DNA from: Clostridia bacterium
Lineage (GTDB): Bacteria > Bacillota > Clostridia > Oscillospirales > CAG-272
DNA: 6,457 nt
Assembly (NCBI GenBank): GCA_900769475.1
Contig: CAAGGQ010000028.1
Location: forward strand, 1 to 6,457
Direction: 5' to 3'
The position numbers and the translations under genes are program-made. Below are positions 1-6,237 of the stretch, piece after piece. How positions within the stretch are numbered: position 1 is the first letter of the stretch; each line of letters starts with the position of its first letter. The notes beneath the pieces are model-generated. The model saw only the letters and a program-made list of their open reading frames with translations, was not told the origin of the DNA and did no database searches.

Positions 1-1095
1 CGCTACGGCGAGGAGATCTTCAAGGAGCTCCCCGAGGTAGACGCCGTTTTGGGTGTTGGAAGCATCCACAACATTGTGGAAGCCATCGAAGCCGTCACCA
101 CCAAAAAGAAGAAGGGCTCTAAGCAAAAGTATTTCTCCCATGAGGATAAAAACACCGTGCGTCTGGGCGGTGACCGCGTTCTCACCACCCCCGATTACAC
201 CGCCTACATCAAGATCGCCGAGGGCTGTGACAATCGCTGTGCCTACTGCGCCATTCCCGCCATTCGCGGCAGCTTCCGCAGCCGCCCCATGGAGGACGTG
301 ATTGCCGAAGCCAAGCAGATGGAAGCTCTGGGTGTGAAGGAGCTGACGGTGGTGGCCCAGGACATCACCCGCTACGGTCTGGATCTCTATGGAAAATACA
401 GCCTGGCAGAGCTGCTGCATAAGATCACAGAAGAGACCTCCATTCCCTGGATTCGTCTGCTCTACTGCTACCCCGATAAGATCACCGACGATCTGATTGC
501 CGAGATCCGCGACAATCCCCGCATCGTTAAGTACCTGGATCTTCCCCTGCAGCACATCAGCAATCATATGCTCACCGCCATGAACCGTCATGGCGACGGC
601 GCCATGATCCGCGAGGTGCTCTCCAAGCTCCGCCGCGAGATCCCCGGCATCGTGATCCGTACCACCTTTATTGTGGGCTTCCCCGGAGAGACCGAGGAGG
701 ACTTTACCGAGCTCTGCGAGTTCGTTAAGGAGCAACGCTTTGACCACGCCGGCGTGTTCACCTATTCCCGGGAGGAGGATACCCCCGCCTACGATTTCCC
801 CGATCAGATCGACGAGCAGGTGAAGCAGGACCGCATGGATATTCTCATGCGGATGCAGATGGAGATCAACGAGGATCTGAACAAGGAAAAGCTGGGACAG
901 GTGATCGACGTGCTTTGCGAGGACTACGATCCCGTGGCCGAGGTCCACTTTGGACGCAGTGCCGCCGATGCTCCCGAAATCGACGGAAAGGTCTATTTCC
1001 GCAGTGAGAAACGCATTGCCCCCGGTCAATTTGTACAGGTCAAGGTGCGCCGCGTGGTGGATTATGACCTCTACGGAAACATTGTTACAAAATAA
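1..1095 (+). CDS. rimO: Ribosomal protein S12 methylthiotransferase RimO, 5'-truncated by the window edge
   Basis: This is a radical-SAM enzyme that adds a methylthio group to the conserved aspartate of ribosomal protein S12, acting in the cytoplasm. The frame is open from base 1 (reading RYGEEIFKELPEVDAVLG), so the gene begins outside the window; a TTG at 49 is an internal codon and not a start. The visible 364 residues lack roughly the first 80 of a usual 430-450. Seen: the end of the N-terminal methylthiotransferase domain, then the radical-SAM cluster C76-x3-C80-x2-C83 (visible numbering) within EGCDNRCAYC, then FIVGFPGETEEDF, and a C-terminal TRAM-like domain with GRSAADAPEIDG. That last motif is typical of RimO and separates it from its paralogue MiaB. 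All 15 visible proline codons are CCC. The stop lies 21 bases before pgsA, which suggests an operon. Confidence 0.95.
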   Translation, partial: RYGEEIFKELPEVDAVLGVGSIHNIVEAIEAVTTKKKKGSKQKYFSHEDKNTVRLGGDRVLTTPDYTAYIKIAEGCDNRCAYCAIPAIRGSFRSRPMEDVIAEAKQMEALGVKELTVVAQDITRYGLDLYGKYSLAELLHKITEETSIPWIRLLYCYPDKITDDLIAEIRDNPRIVKYLDLPLQHISNHMLTAMNRHGDGAMIREVLSKLRREIPGIVIRTTFIVGFPGETEEDFTELCEFVKEQRFDHAGVFTYSREEDTPAYDFPDQIDEQVKQDRMDILMRMQMEINEDLNKEKLGQVIDVLCEDYDPVAEVHFGRSAADAPEIDGKVYFRSEKRIAPGQFVQVKVRRVVDYDLYGNIVTK

Positions 1096-1116
1096 TTTTT
1101 GAAAGGAATTCGTATC

Positions 1117-1716
1117 ATGAAAATGAATCTCCCCAACAAGCTGACGGTTTTGCGCTTGATCCTGGTTCCCATCTTTGTGGTGGTCATGATGATCTCCAAC
1201 GCCCTGTGGGCAAGCGCCGTCGGATTGGCCCTCTTTATCATCGCCTCCCTCACCGATATGTTGGATGGTAAGATCGCCCGCAAGTACGGCCTGGTCACCG
1301 ATTTTGGCAAATTTATGGACCCTCTGGCCGATAAATTTATGGTCATTGGCGCCATGTTCGTCATTCTTTACCGTTCCCTTTCCCTCTACTCCGATAAGCT
1401 CTTTTCGGGCGTCTTTTTCTGGGCGTTTATGATCGTCATCTTCCGCGAGCTGGCCGTAACCTCCATCCGCTTGGTGGTGTCGGGCTCCAGCGGCATCGTC
1501 ATTGCCGCCAATATGCTGGGCAAGATCAAGACCTGCACCCAGATCGCTTGCGTGATCTGCTGCATCGCCGAGCCCGTGATCTACGGTCTGCTGGAGATGG
1601 AAACCGATTTTCTCCCCGTGTCCCTTGTCACCTCGGCGCTGATGCTCATCTTCACCCTGTGGTCGGGCATCAACTATATCGTGTCCTATTGGAAATACCT
1701 CGATCCCGAAAAATAA
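1117..1716 (+). CDS. pgsA: CDP-diacylglycerol--glycerol-3-phosphate 3-phosphatidyltransferase
   Basis: This integral membrane enzyme makes phosphatidylglycerol phosphate from CDP-diacylglycerol and glycerol-3-phosphate, the committed step to phosphatidylglycerol and cardiolipin. The CDP-alcohol phosphotransferase signature is complete: D47-x2-D50-G51-x2-A54-R55-x8-G64-x3-D68-x3-D72, with all four metal- and substrate-binding aspartates present. Hydrophobic stretches around residues 12-45 and several later ones fit a six-helix protein. The length of 199 residues is normal. I chose ATG 1117 because AAAGGA at 1102-1107 lies about 9 bases upstream; a TTG at 1099 would extend the frame by six codons but sits before that ribosome binding site. 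ATG 1123 is a weaker alternative. The gene follows rimO closely, an order often seen in Clostridia, but the usual cinA and recA do not follow; a terminator does. It could be another CDP-alcohol transferase, but the NKLTVLRL start favours PgsA. Confidence 0.93.
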   Translation: MKMNLPNKLTVLRLILVPIFVVVMMISNALWASAVGLALFIIASLTDMLDGKIARKYGLVTDFGKFMDPLADKFMVIGAMFVILYRSLSLYSDKLFSGVFFWAFMIVIFRELAVTSIRLVVSGSSGIVIAANMLGKIKTCTQIACVICCIAEPVIYGLLEMETDFLPVSLVTSALMLIFTLWSGINYIVSYWKYLDPEK

Positions 1717-1730
1717 TGGAATACGCCAAG

Positions 1731-1775
1731 CGGCCGCCGCAAATCAGAATTTGCGGCGGCCGACTTTTCCTTTTC
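1731..1775 (+). terminator. Rho-independent terminator of the rimO-pgsA operon
   Basis: A perfect 14-bp GC-rich stem (CGGCCGCCGCAAAT at 1731-1744 with its complement at 1749-1762) encloses a 4-base loop. It is followed on the + strand by ACTTTTCCTTTTCTT. It begins 14 bases after the pgsA stop. On the - strand the same hairpin lies beyond the XRE gene's stop but is not followed by a good T run, so it mainly serves the + strand and may act weakly for both convergent genes. Confidence 0.9.
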
Positions 1776-1795
1776 TTCGATCACGGTCCATGGAA

Positions 1796-3007
1796 TCAAG
1801 TATCGCTCGGAGGTTTCCGCGTTCGAATCTGCCGTTGCAGGCGGCAGGTGATCGCTTGATACCGCAGATCGTTGCGCAGGGGATCAAAGCCACTCCAGCC
1901 ATGCCCGGCGGTAACATAGTGGTAATAGGTGGAGGGATAGATCATGTAGCAATATCCCGTATGGTGAATCCAGATGTTGTACTCCTCTTCCCCATCGGGA
2001 TCGTTGTTCTTGTTGAACCATCCGGGACGCGCCTCCCACTCCAGCGTTTGGAGCCATGGAGAAGGGGCGGGTAAGATCTTGGCCTCGGGAAGCGCCATGA
2101 TCTTCTCGATCATCTCTACGCAATCCTCCAAAACGGTAAGGGCTTCATCCTCGCGTTCCAAGGAGGACAGACACTCCGCCATGCGAAATCCGATCTCCAA
2201 CCGCTCCTCGATCAGAAAATCCATTCCATCGCCCCCGGAGATCGGCCGCTTCTGGTCAGGGGTTCTTTGACAGAGGGAATGAAGCAGACCCATCTGAAAT
2301 TGCAGGATCGCCAGCGCCTCCTCGGGAAGCATTTTTCTTCGAAAATCATAGAAGTTGGCCCTGTTGCAAAGCTCCCCTACCTGCAACCAAAGGTGAAGCT
2401 GTCGGTAGTATTCGTACTTGTCAAACTCCCGCCGAAACCGATAGCGGGCGCGCAAAAGCGCCTCTTTGGAAATATCCGAATCCGTAGCATACCGCTTCAA
2501 AAAGGGCTCCACGTGTTCCTCGTCCTCCACACGGGACATCAGCTCAATGGCAGAGTAACGCAACGGGGATTGCACTCTTTCAAGAAAGGCCTCCGCCGTT
2601 AGACGAACCTCGGGAAGCACCTCCGGGTGGCGGTAGCAGCCGTCGTTTCCAAGATTCCAGAATTTCCACATATGCTCGCTGTCCAAATAATTTCGACGAA
2701 TGTCACGGATCTTCTCCACAATGGCTGGAATATTCCTCTCCTTCTTCAGGATCTCGCGGCGAAGATCGTCCATCGCGGCCTTGGCTTTTGCCTCCTTCTC
2801 CGCCTCGGGAATACCAAGCAAAGCATCCACACTCACCGAAAAGAATCCGGCAATGGCAGGAAGCAGCTCCATATCGGGATAGGTGATCTCGTTTTCCCAA
2901 CGGCTGACCGATTGATAGGAGACCCCCAGATGCTCCGCCAATGCCTCCTGGGTAATACTTTGTTGCTTGCGCAGGGCGCGAATATTTTTTCCAATGGTAA
3001 GATTCAT
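1796..3007 (-). CDS. XRE-family transcriptional regulator with a long helical C-terminal region
   Basis: This is a probable cytoplasmic DNA-binding regulator of 403 residues. Residues 6-60 form a Cro/C1-type helix-turn-helix: IGKNIRALRKQQ, then ITQEALAEHLGVSYQSVSRWE with recognition-helix residues around Q32-W37, then YPDMELLPAIAGFFSVSVDALLG. The rest is unusual in length for a simple repressor. It is rich in charged amphipathic helices (about residues 70-330) and ends in a Trp/Tyr-rich tail with the motif GFDPLRNDLRYQAI, like the last helices of TPR-type sensor regions. I infer a ligand- or peptide-sensing C-terminal region, but no ligand can be named. The start at 3007 is supported by AAGGAG about 7-9 bases upstream and a promoter just beyond; the frame stays open to 3235, but that extension runs through the promoter. 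The gene converges on pgsA and is transcribed away from the tRNA gene. Its target is unknown, and autoregulation is possible. Confidence 0.88.
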   Translation of the reverse strand: MNLTIGKNIRALRKQQSITQEALAEHLGVSYQSVSRWENEITYPDMELLPAIAGFFSVSVDALLGIPEAEKEAKAKAAMDDLRREILKKERNIPAIVEKIRDIRRNYLDSEHMWKFWNLGNDGCYRHPEVLPEVRLTAEAFLERVQSPLRYSAIELMSRVEDEEHVEPFLKRYATDSDISKEALLRARYRFRREFDKYEYYRQLHLWLQVGELCNRANFYDFRRKMLPEEALAILQFQMGLLHSLCQRTPDQKRPISGGDGMDFLIEERLEIGFRMAECLSSLEREDEALTVLEDCVEMIEKIMALPEAKILPAPSPWLQTLEWEARPGWFNKNNDPDGEEEYNIWIHHTGYCYMIYPSTYYHYVTAGHGWSGFDPLRNDLRYQAITCRLQRQIRTRKPPSDT

Positions 3008-3043
3008 AGCGATTCTCCTTCTCTTTTGCTTGCCGGCACTTTT

Positions 3044-3072
3044 ATTATAATACGGCACGCCATAGAAATCAA
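3044..3072 (-). promoter_or_regulatory. Sigma-A-type promoter of the XRE regulator
   Basis: Read on the - strand there is TTGATT (3072-3067), a 17-base spacer, and TATAAT (3049-3044). Transcription would start near 3037, leaving a leader of about 30 bases before ATG 3007 that contains the AAGGAG ribosome binding site. This placement fixes the downstream start codon, because the longer open frame would cover the promoter itself. Confidence 0.8.
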
Positions 3073-3253
3073 TAACGCAGAAAGCGAAAGAAATACACGC
3101 AGAACGAGAATCCAAGACAAACGGCAAGCACCGCCATCCCGTCGCCGTTGTACGAATCCTCGAATATAGAGAGTAGCGCCACCGACGGAAAGAAAAGCAA
3201 CGAGGGATTTTTTGGGAAAACCGAAAAAGAAGCAAAAAAAATCAAAAAGGGGC

Positions 3254-3282
3254 TTGACAAAGACGAGAGAATCGTGTATAAT
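3254..3282 (+). promoter_or_regulatory. Consensus sigma-A promoter of tRNA-Ser
   Basis: TTGACA at 3254-3259 and TATAAT at 3277-3282 are both perfect matches to consensus, with an optimal 17-base spacer. The start point would be near 3289, giving a leader of about 40 bases to be removed by RNase P before the tRNA at 3330. A perfect consensus promoter fits a highly expressed stable RNA. Confidence 0.92.
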
Positions 3283-3329
3283 GTAGGATGTCGCAAGCCT
3301 ATGCAACCGGCGGCTGGCGATGAGTACAC

Positions 3330-3421
3330 GGAGAAGTACTCAAGAGGCCGAAGAGGCGCCCCTGCTAAGGGTGTAGGCCGGCTATACCGGCGCGAGAGTT
3401 CAAATCTCTCCTTCTCCGCCA
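3330..3421 (+). tRNA. tRNA-Ser (anticodon GCU), reads AGC and AGU codons
   Basis: This is a class II tRNA of 92 bases. The acceptor stem GGAGAAG (3330-3336) pairs with CTTCTCC (3411-3417), followed by discriminator G and an encoded CCA (3419-3421). The anticodon arm is CGCCC, loop CTGCTAA, GGGTG, placing anticodon GCT at 3364-3366. The long variable arm typical of serine tRNAs is visible as GCCGG-CTATA-CCGGC. The T arm is GAGAG-TTCAAAT-CTCTC. It stands alone, with its own promoter and terminator. Confidence 0.97.
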
Positions 3422-3422
3422 G

Positions 3423-3465
3423 AAAAAAGCACACATTTGTCTACCAAGACAATGTGTGCTTTTTT
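3423..3465 (+). terminator. Terminator of tRNA-Ser
   Basis: A long inverted repeat starts two bases after the tRNA. An A-run plus GCACACATT on the left pairs with AATGTGTGC plus a T-run on the right, continued by GTCT/AGAC with one bulged base and an ACCA loop. The right arm ends in six T residues (3460-3465). With A6 on the left arm it could also stop transcription coming from the other direction. Confidence 0.92.
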
Positions 3466-3469
3466 CAAC

Positions 3470-3563
3470 GAAATCCGCCGATGGCGGAAGAAATCCCACT
3501 TGCGTGGGATGAAATTGCTACGCGATGAAATCCGACTTCGTCGGGATAGGAGAGGCGGATTTC
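3470..3563. repeat. Inverted repeat bounding the first half of array 1
   Basis: GAAATCCGCC at 3470-3479 is the exact reverse complement of GGCGGATTTC at 3554-3563. The pair would enclose hairpins 2-4 and compete with hairpin 1, which uses the same CCGCC. A second, nested 10-bp pair is ATGAAATCCG (3525-3534) with CGGATTTCAT (3556-3565). Confidence 0.75.
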
Positions 3564-3677
3564 ATTTCATCTGAGGCAAAAGCCGAAGATTTCATCCGAG
3601 CTTGCGAGGATTTCATCGTGCAATCAGTTGCAGAGCAACTGCGCACGATTTCATTAAAGATGCAAGGCCTTGCCTTG
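3470..3677. repeat. Hairpin array 1 (linker word GATGAAAT / ATTTCATC)
   Basis: At least eight short stem-loops are separated by a conserved linker. First half, linker read as GAAAT or GATGAAAT (3470, 3490, 3508, 3524): CCGCC-GAT-GGCGG (3475-3487), CCCAC-TTGC-GTGGG (3495-3508), ATTGC-TAC-GCGAT (3514-3526, one G-T pair), CCGAC-TTC-GTCGG (3532-3544). Second half, linker inverted to ATTTCATC (3559-3571, 3589-3596, 3610-3617, 3648-3654): GGC-AAAA-GCC (3575-3584), a stem around 3594-3611, a two-part stem CGTGC/GCACG plus CAGTTGC/GCAACTG (3617-3647), and CAAGGC-CTT-GCCTTG (3663-3677). The last hairpin overlaps the -35 box of the next promoter. The stems differ from each other while the linkers are kept, so this is neither a CRISPR nor a simple tandem repeat. 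Its function is unknown. Confidence 0.85.
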
Positions 3678-3703
3678 ACTTATTTACGAAGACGTGGTAT
3701 AAT
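3675..3703 (+). promoter_or_regulatory. Array-borne promoter upstream of the surface glycosidase gene
   Basis: TTGACT (3675-3680), a 17-base spacer and TATAAT (3698-3703). Transcription would begin near 3710, just before the ribosome binding site at 3714-3719. The TTG of the -35 box is the 3' arm of the last array hairpin. The block 3672-3703 matches 6232-6263 at 26 of 32 positions, so the promoter is part of the repeat family. Confidence 0.82.
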
Positions 3704-3713
3704 TTTATCTACA

Positions 3714-3719
3714 GAGGTG
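3714..3719 (+). promoter_or_regulatory. Ribosome binding site that sets the start of the surface glycosidase
   Basis: GAGGTG lies 9 bases before ATG 3729. The in-frame ATG at 3720 directly abuts it and is too close, while ATG 3732 is slightly far. The frame is open back to 3525, but that part is hairpin array and lies upstream of the promoter's start point. Confidence 0.75.
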
Positions 3720-3728
3720 ATGGAAATC

Positions 3729-5990
3729 ATGATGAAAAAACGATTTATGGCGGGATTTTGCGCAATGCTGTGTGTGGCCGCGCTTGCGGCTCCGATTTTT
3801 GCCTCAACTATTCCGTTGGGATCGCCGACCGGCACAGATGCCGCCGCAACCGAGATGATCCTTGTAAACGGAAGATCCACGGGCGTTGCGTTAACGCAAT
3901 ATTCTCTGGCATCCGGTACTCGATACGCAAAGGGGGGCGCGGGGCTGATTAACGTCATTGAACTGGATCCAAGCAATGAAAGGGTCGCCGTTAAGGTGCT
4001 TAACGGCGGTAAATATACCTGGTCGCGTGATACGATGGGAGCGACAGCGGTGAACTACAATCGAACAGAACGCGGAACGGTTATTGCGGCAATGAACACA
4101 GATCCATGGATCGTTTATCACACCGATTACGACGGTGACGGTGTGGCGGCAACGGGACCTGCCGTAAAGCACGTTTCGGTGTCGCGCGGATTCATTATAA
4201 TCGATGGGGAGATATGGGCAAGCGCGCAGATCTCGGATGAGAACAATCTGGCAAGAAACGATAACGTCGAGCGTGGAACGCCTGCGGCGAATCAACCGGT
4301 CTTTGGCGTCAGATCCGACGGGACTGCCGTAATCGGTGTGCCAATCCTCCAAATCCAACTCAAAAACGTGACCAATTCTCAGGTGCTTGCAGCCGACGGG
4401 ATCAACCGCCTGCCAGCCCCGAATTCAACCCTGATATACAACCAACGCTGCGGAACGAAATCCTTCGCATACTCGGATGCATACGAGATATATCTTGAGT
4501 GTGACAACTCTGTACTGGGCTTTGGAAAGACCGTAAGCGGAAGAGTTACGCATATTTTTGAAAGCGGAAATACAAGCGAGCGGCCTGCGATCGGTGAAAA
4601 TACGCTGGTGATTTCCGCGCGCGGAGAGGCAATTGGCACACAACGCGGAAAGTATTGTGTGGGTGATGAGATAAGTATTGAGTGTGCCGCTACGGGCGAT
4701 GCTCTTGGCCTTAGCCGCGCAGAAGATTGGTATCAAGTGCAGGAAGCAACCGCCGGCTTTTACACGCTTATTGAAAATGGTGTTCACAGGGGGCAGGAGT
4801 TAAGCACAAGCTACCCTTGCACAATTGCGGGCGTAAAGCGCGACGGAACCATTGTGATGATCTGTACGACCTCGCAAACGGACGGATCGCGCTCCGCCTG
4901 CCGTATGCAAGATATGCAGGAGCTTGCCGAGGAGCTTGGCTGCTATACCGCCATTATGTTTGACGGCGGAGGCTCTACGCAGATGGTGACGCTTGAGGGT
5001 GATGGCTACGTAAGGAGGTGCGCTGTGTCCGACGGCAAAAATTCTGTCCGAGGCGTTGTCAGCGGCATGGCGCTCGTCTATCTCGACGCCGATACAGAAC
5101 CCCAAAATTACGAAACCAAAGGCTTTAAGCTTCTCGACTGTCTTGGTAAGGCGTCAACCTTTACCGGACCAGGTGCGCGCGTTGAGGGCGCGGCGTCCTA
5201 TGCGTATTACTACGTAGGAGAGGTTACAAGCATCAACGGGGAGCGCTATAGCGGACTTCGCGGGATGCGGGACCCTGCATACAACGTATCGTGGAGTACC
5301 GAGCAAAAGCAGGCATCTATCAAGCCCGCCGTATTGGATGGCTCGGATATAAAATTTGGAACGGAGCTTGTTTTGCGTATAACCGGTTATGCCTTTGCAA
5401 ACGGTGCGCAGAAGAGGCTGGTTTACTCGGTTGACGGTGTCAACTGGTATGATGCCGCAGGGGGCTCGTATTCAAACGCGTCGGAGGAGCTTGTGCAAAC
5501 GGTCGTGAACAACGGTTGGATCAAAACAGCATCGACGGAGCATGCCGTTTTTGACGGGGTTGGCGCAGAGCTTACAAAATACGAGGGGCAGAAAGTAAGT
5601 CTTTATTTTGCACTTACTCCCGGTTCGGACGACAAAGCACTGCACTTTTTGACCATTGAGAGCGTCAACGTTGTTTTGAGCGAGCCTGAGCAAACGCCTC
5701 CCTTGGAAAGTGAAACCGAGAATCCTGTGCCTGAGCAAACGCCCCCCTTGGAAAGCGAAACCGAGAATCCCGAGCCTGAGCAAAGCGAGCTTGAATCAAC
5801 CGAGGCGGAAACGAAGGTGCCCGTTGTCGATAGGGACGAGGGGGGCACCGAACAAGGAGGAAACCAGCCCGCGCCCGACGAGCCATTGCCGAATACACGC
5901 AACAACAAATGGGGGGCGTATATAGCGATCGCAATTATCGTCAGTGCTGTTATCGCGGCAGGTGTGCTTGTGGCTAAAAGGAGGATATAA
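3729..5990 (+). CDS. Secreted, surface-anchored phosphodiester glycosidase (NAGPA-like) domain protein
   Basis: This is a predicted cell-surface protein of 753 residues. The NAGPA family hydrolyses sugar phosphodiester bonds, acting on surface or exopolysaccharide glycans in bacteria; the substrate here is unknown. Residues 1-25 are a signal peptide (MMKKR, hydrophobic core, cleavage after IFA). About 65-453 is the glycosidase domain, with GVKRDGTIVMIC, then MFDGGGSTQMV (D412-G-G-G) and SDGKNSVRGVVSGMALVYLD, the family's conserved C-terminal core. DYDGDG at 133-138 resembles a calcium-binding loop. About 460-650 is an unrecognised region, probably beta-rich (YSVDGVNWYDAAGG). Then come Pro/Glu-rich 15-residue repeats, LPNTR at 720-724, a membrane helix at about 728-748 and a KRRI tail. 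Start chosen at ATG 3729 by its ribosome binding site and signal peptide. Its use of all four proline codons contrasts with rimO. No clear terminator follows; hairpin array 2 does. Confidence 0.87.
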   Translation: MMKKRFMAGFCAMLCVAALAAPIFASTIPLGSPTGTDAAATEMILVNGRSTGVALTQYSLASGTRYAKGGAGLINVIELDPSNERVAVKVLNGGKYTWSRDTMGATAVNYNRTERGTVIAAMNTDPWIVYHTDYDGDGVAATGPAVKHVSVSRGFIIIDGEIWASAQISDENNLARNDNVERGTPAANQPVFGVRSDGTAVIGVPILQIQLKNVTNSQVLAADGINRLPAPNSTLIYNQRCGTKSFAYSDAYEIYLECDNSVLGFGKTVSGRVTHIFESGNTSERPAIGENTLVISARGEAIGTQRGKYCVGDEISIECAATGDALGLSRAEDWYQVQEATAGFYTLIENGVHRGQELSTSYPCTIAGVKRDGTIVMICTTSQTDGSRSACRMQDMQELAEELGCYTAIMFDGGGSTQMVTLEGDGYVRRCAVSDGKNSVRGVVSGMALVYLDADTEPQNYETKGFKLLDCLGKASTFTGPGARVEGAASYAYYYVGEVTSINGERYSGLRGMRDPAYNVSWSTEQKQASIKPAVLDGSDIKFGTELVLRITGYAFANGAQKRLVYSVDGVNWYDAAGGSYSNASEELVQTVVNNGWIKTASTEHAVFDGVGAELTKYEGQKVSLYFALTPGSDDKALHFLTIESVNVVLSEPEQTPPLESETENPVPEQTPPLESETENPEPEQSELESTEAETKVPVVDRDEGGTEQGGNQPAPDEPLPNTRNNKWGAYIAIAIIVSAVIAAGVLVAKRRI
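5685..5784 (+). repeat. 45-bp tandem repeat encoding a Pro/Glu-rich linker
   Basis: Two adjacent 45-base copies (5685-5729 and 5730-5774) differ at 4 positions, and the first 10 bases of a third copy follow at 5775-5784. Each encodes PEQTPPLESETENP plus one residue. Three of the four differences are silent T-to-C changes and one changes V to E. The low-complexity acidic spacer sits between the ectodomain and the membrane anchor, as wall-spanning linkers do. Confidence 0.9.
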
Positions 5991-6050
5991 CGGCAACCAC
6001 ACGGGTAAATCTTCGGGTTTGTCAACGGTACACAGAGGTCTTTTTGTTAT

Positions 6051-6237
6051 CCAAGCCGCAGGCTTGGTATATCATCGCCGCACAACGTGCGGTGTATATC
6101 ATCAAGGGCGGTGAACCGCCCTTGTATCTCATCACGCTTTAGCGTGCATCTTACCTGCGGCTTGATGATATACAACACTTCGTGTTGGTGATATGCAATT
6201 TCTTACGAAATTGATGATATACAAGGCTCACGCCTTG
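6051..6237. repeat. Hairpin array 2 (linker word GTATATCATC / GATGATATAC)
   Basis: Seven stem-loops lie in the 408-base gap after the surface protein gene. First half, linker TATATCATC (6068-6076, 6095-6103, variant TATCTCATC at 6125-6133): CCAAGCC-GCA-GGCTTGG (6051-6067), CCGCAC-AAC-GTGCGG (6078-6092), CAAGGGCGG-TGAA-CCGCCCTTG (6103-6124), CACGC-TTTA-GCGTG (6133-6146). Second half, linker inverted to ATGATATAC (6165-6173, variant GTGATATGC 6188-6196, 6214-6222): CAACAC-TTC-GTGTTG (6173-6187), CAATTTC-TTAC-GAAATTG (6196-6213), CAAGGC-TCAC-GCCTTG (6222-6237). Most stems begin CAA and end TTG, and none has a T run behind it, so they are not ordinary terminators. Positions 5991-6050 before the array hold nothing I recognise. 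Confidence 0.88.
6052..6164. repeat. Inverted repeat bounding the first half of array 2
   Basis: CAAGCCGCAGG at 6052-6062 is the exact reverse complement of CCTGCGGCTTG at 6154-6164. It would enclose hairpins 2-4 and is mutually exclusive with hairpin 1. The second copy sits exactly where the linker changes orientation, the same arrangement as in array 1. Confidence 0.8.

Noticed and set aside
49..51. TTG as the start of rimO
   Set aside because: The reading frame continues to the window edge with sequence typical of RimO (KELPEVDAVLG), and there is no ribosome binding site before it.
3120..3149. Hairpin AACGGC/GCCGTT between the XRE promoter and the tRNA promoter
   Set aside because: Only 6 bp with an 18-base loop and no T run, so there is no support for a terminator or operator.
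2267..3169. Open frames on the + strand opposite the XRE gene
   Set aside because: They are antisense shadows of a well-supported - strand gene, lack ribosome binding sites, and encode no recognisable domain.
3004..3528. Open frames overlapping the tRNA-Ser gene and its promoter on both strands
   Set aside because: They cross a clear tRNA, its consensus promoter and its terminator, and the protein sequences are low in complexity.
3470..3677. CRISPR array
   Set aside because: The repeated unit is only about 8 bases, its orientation changes mid-array, and the intervening segments are self-complementary and of unequal length, unlike spacers.
5991..6050. Terminator directly after the surface protein gene
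   Set aside because: CTTTTTG occurs at about 6040-6046, but no stem of useful length precedes it.
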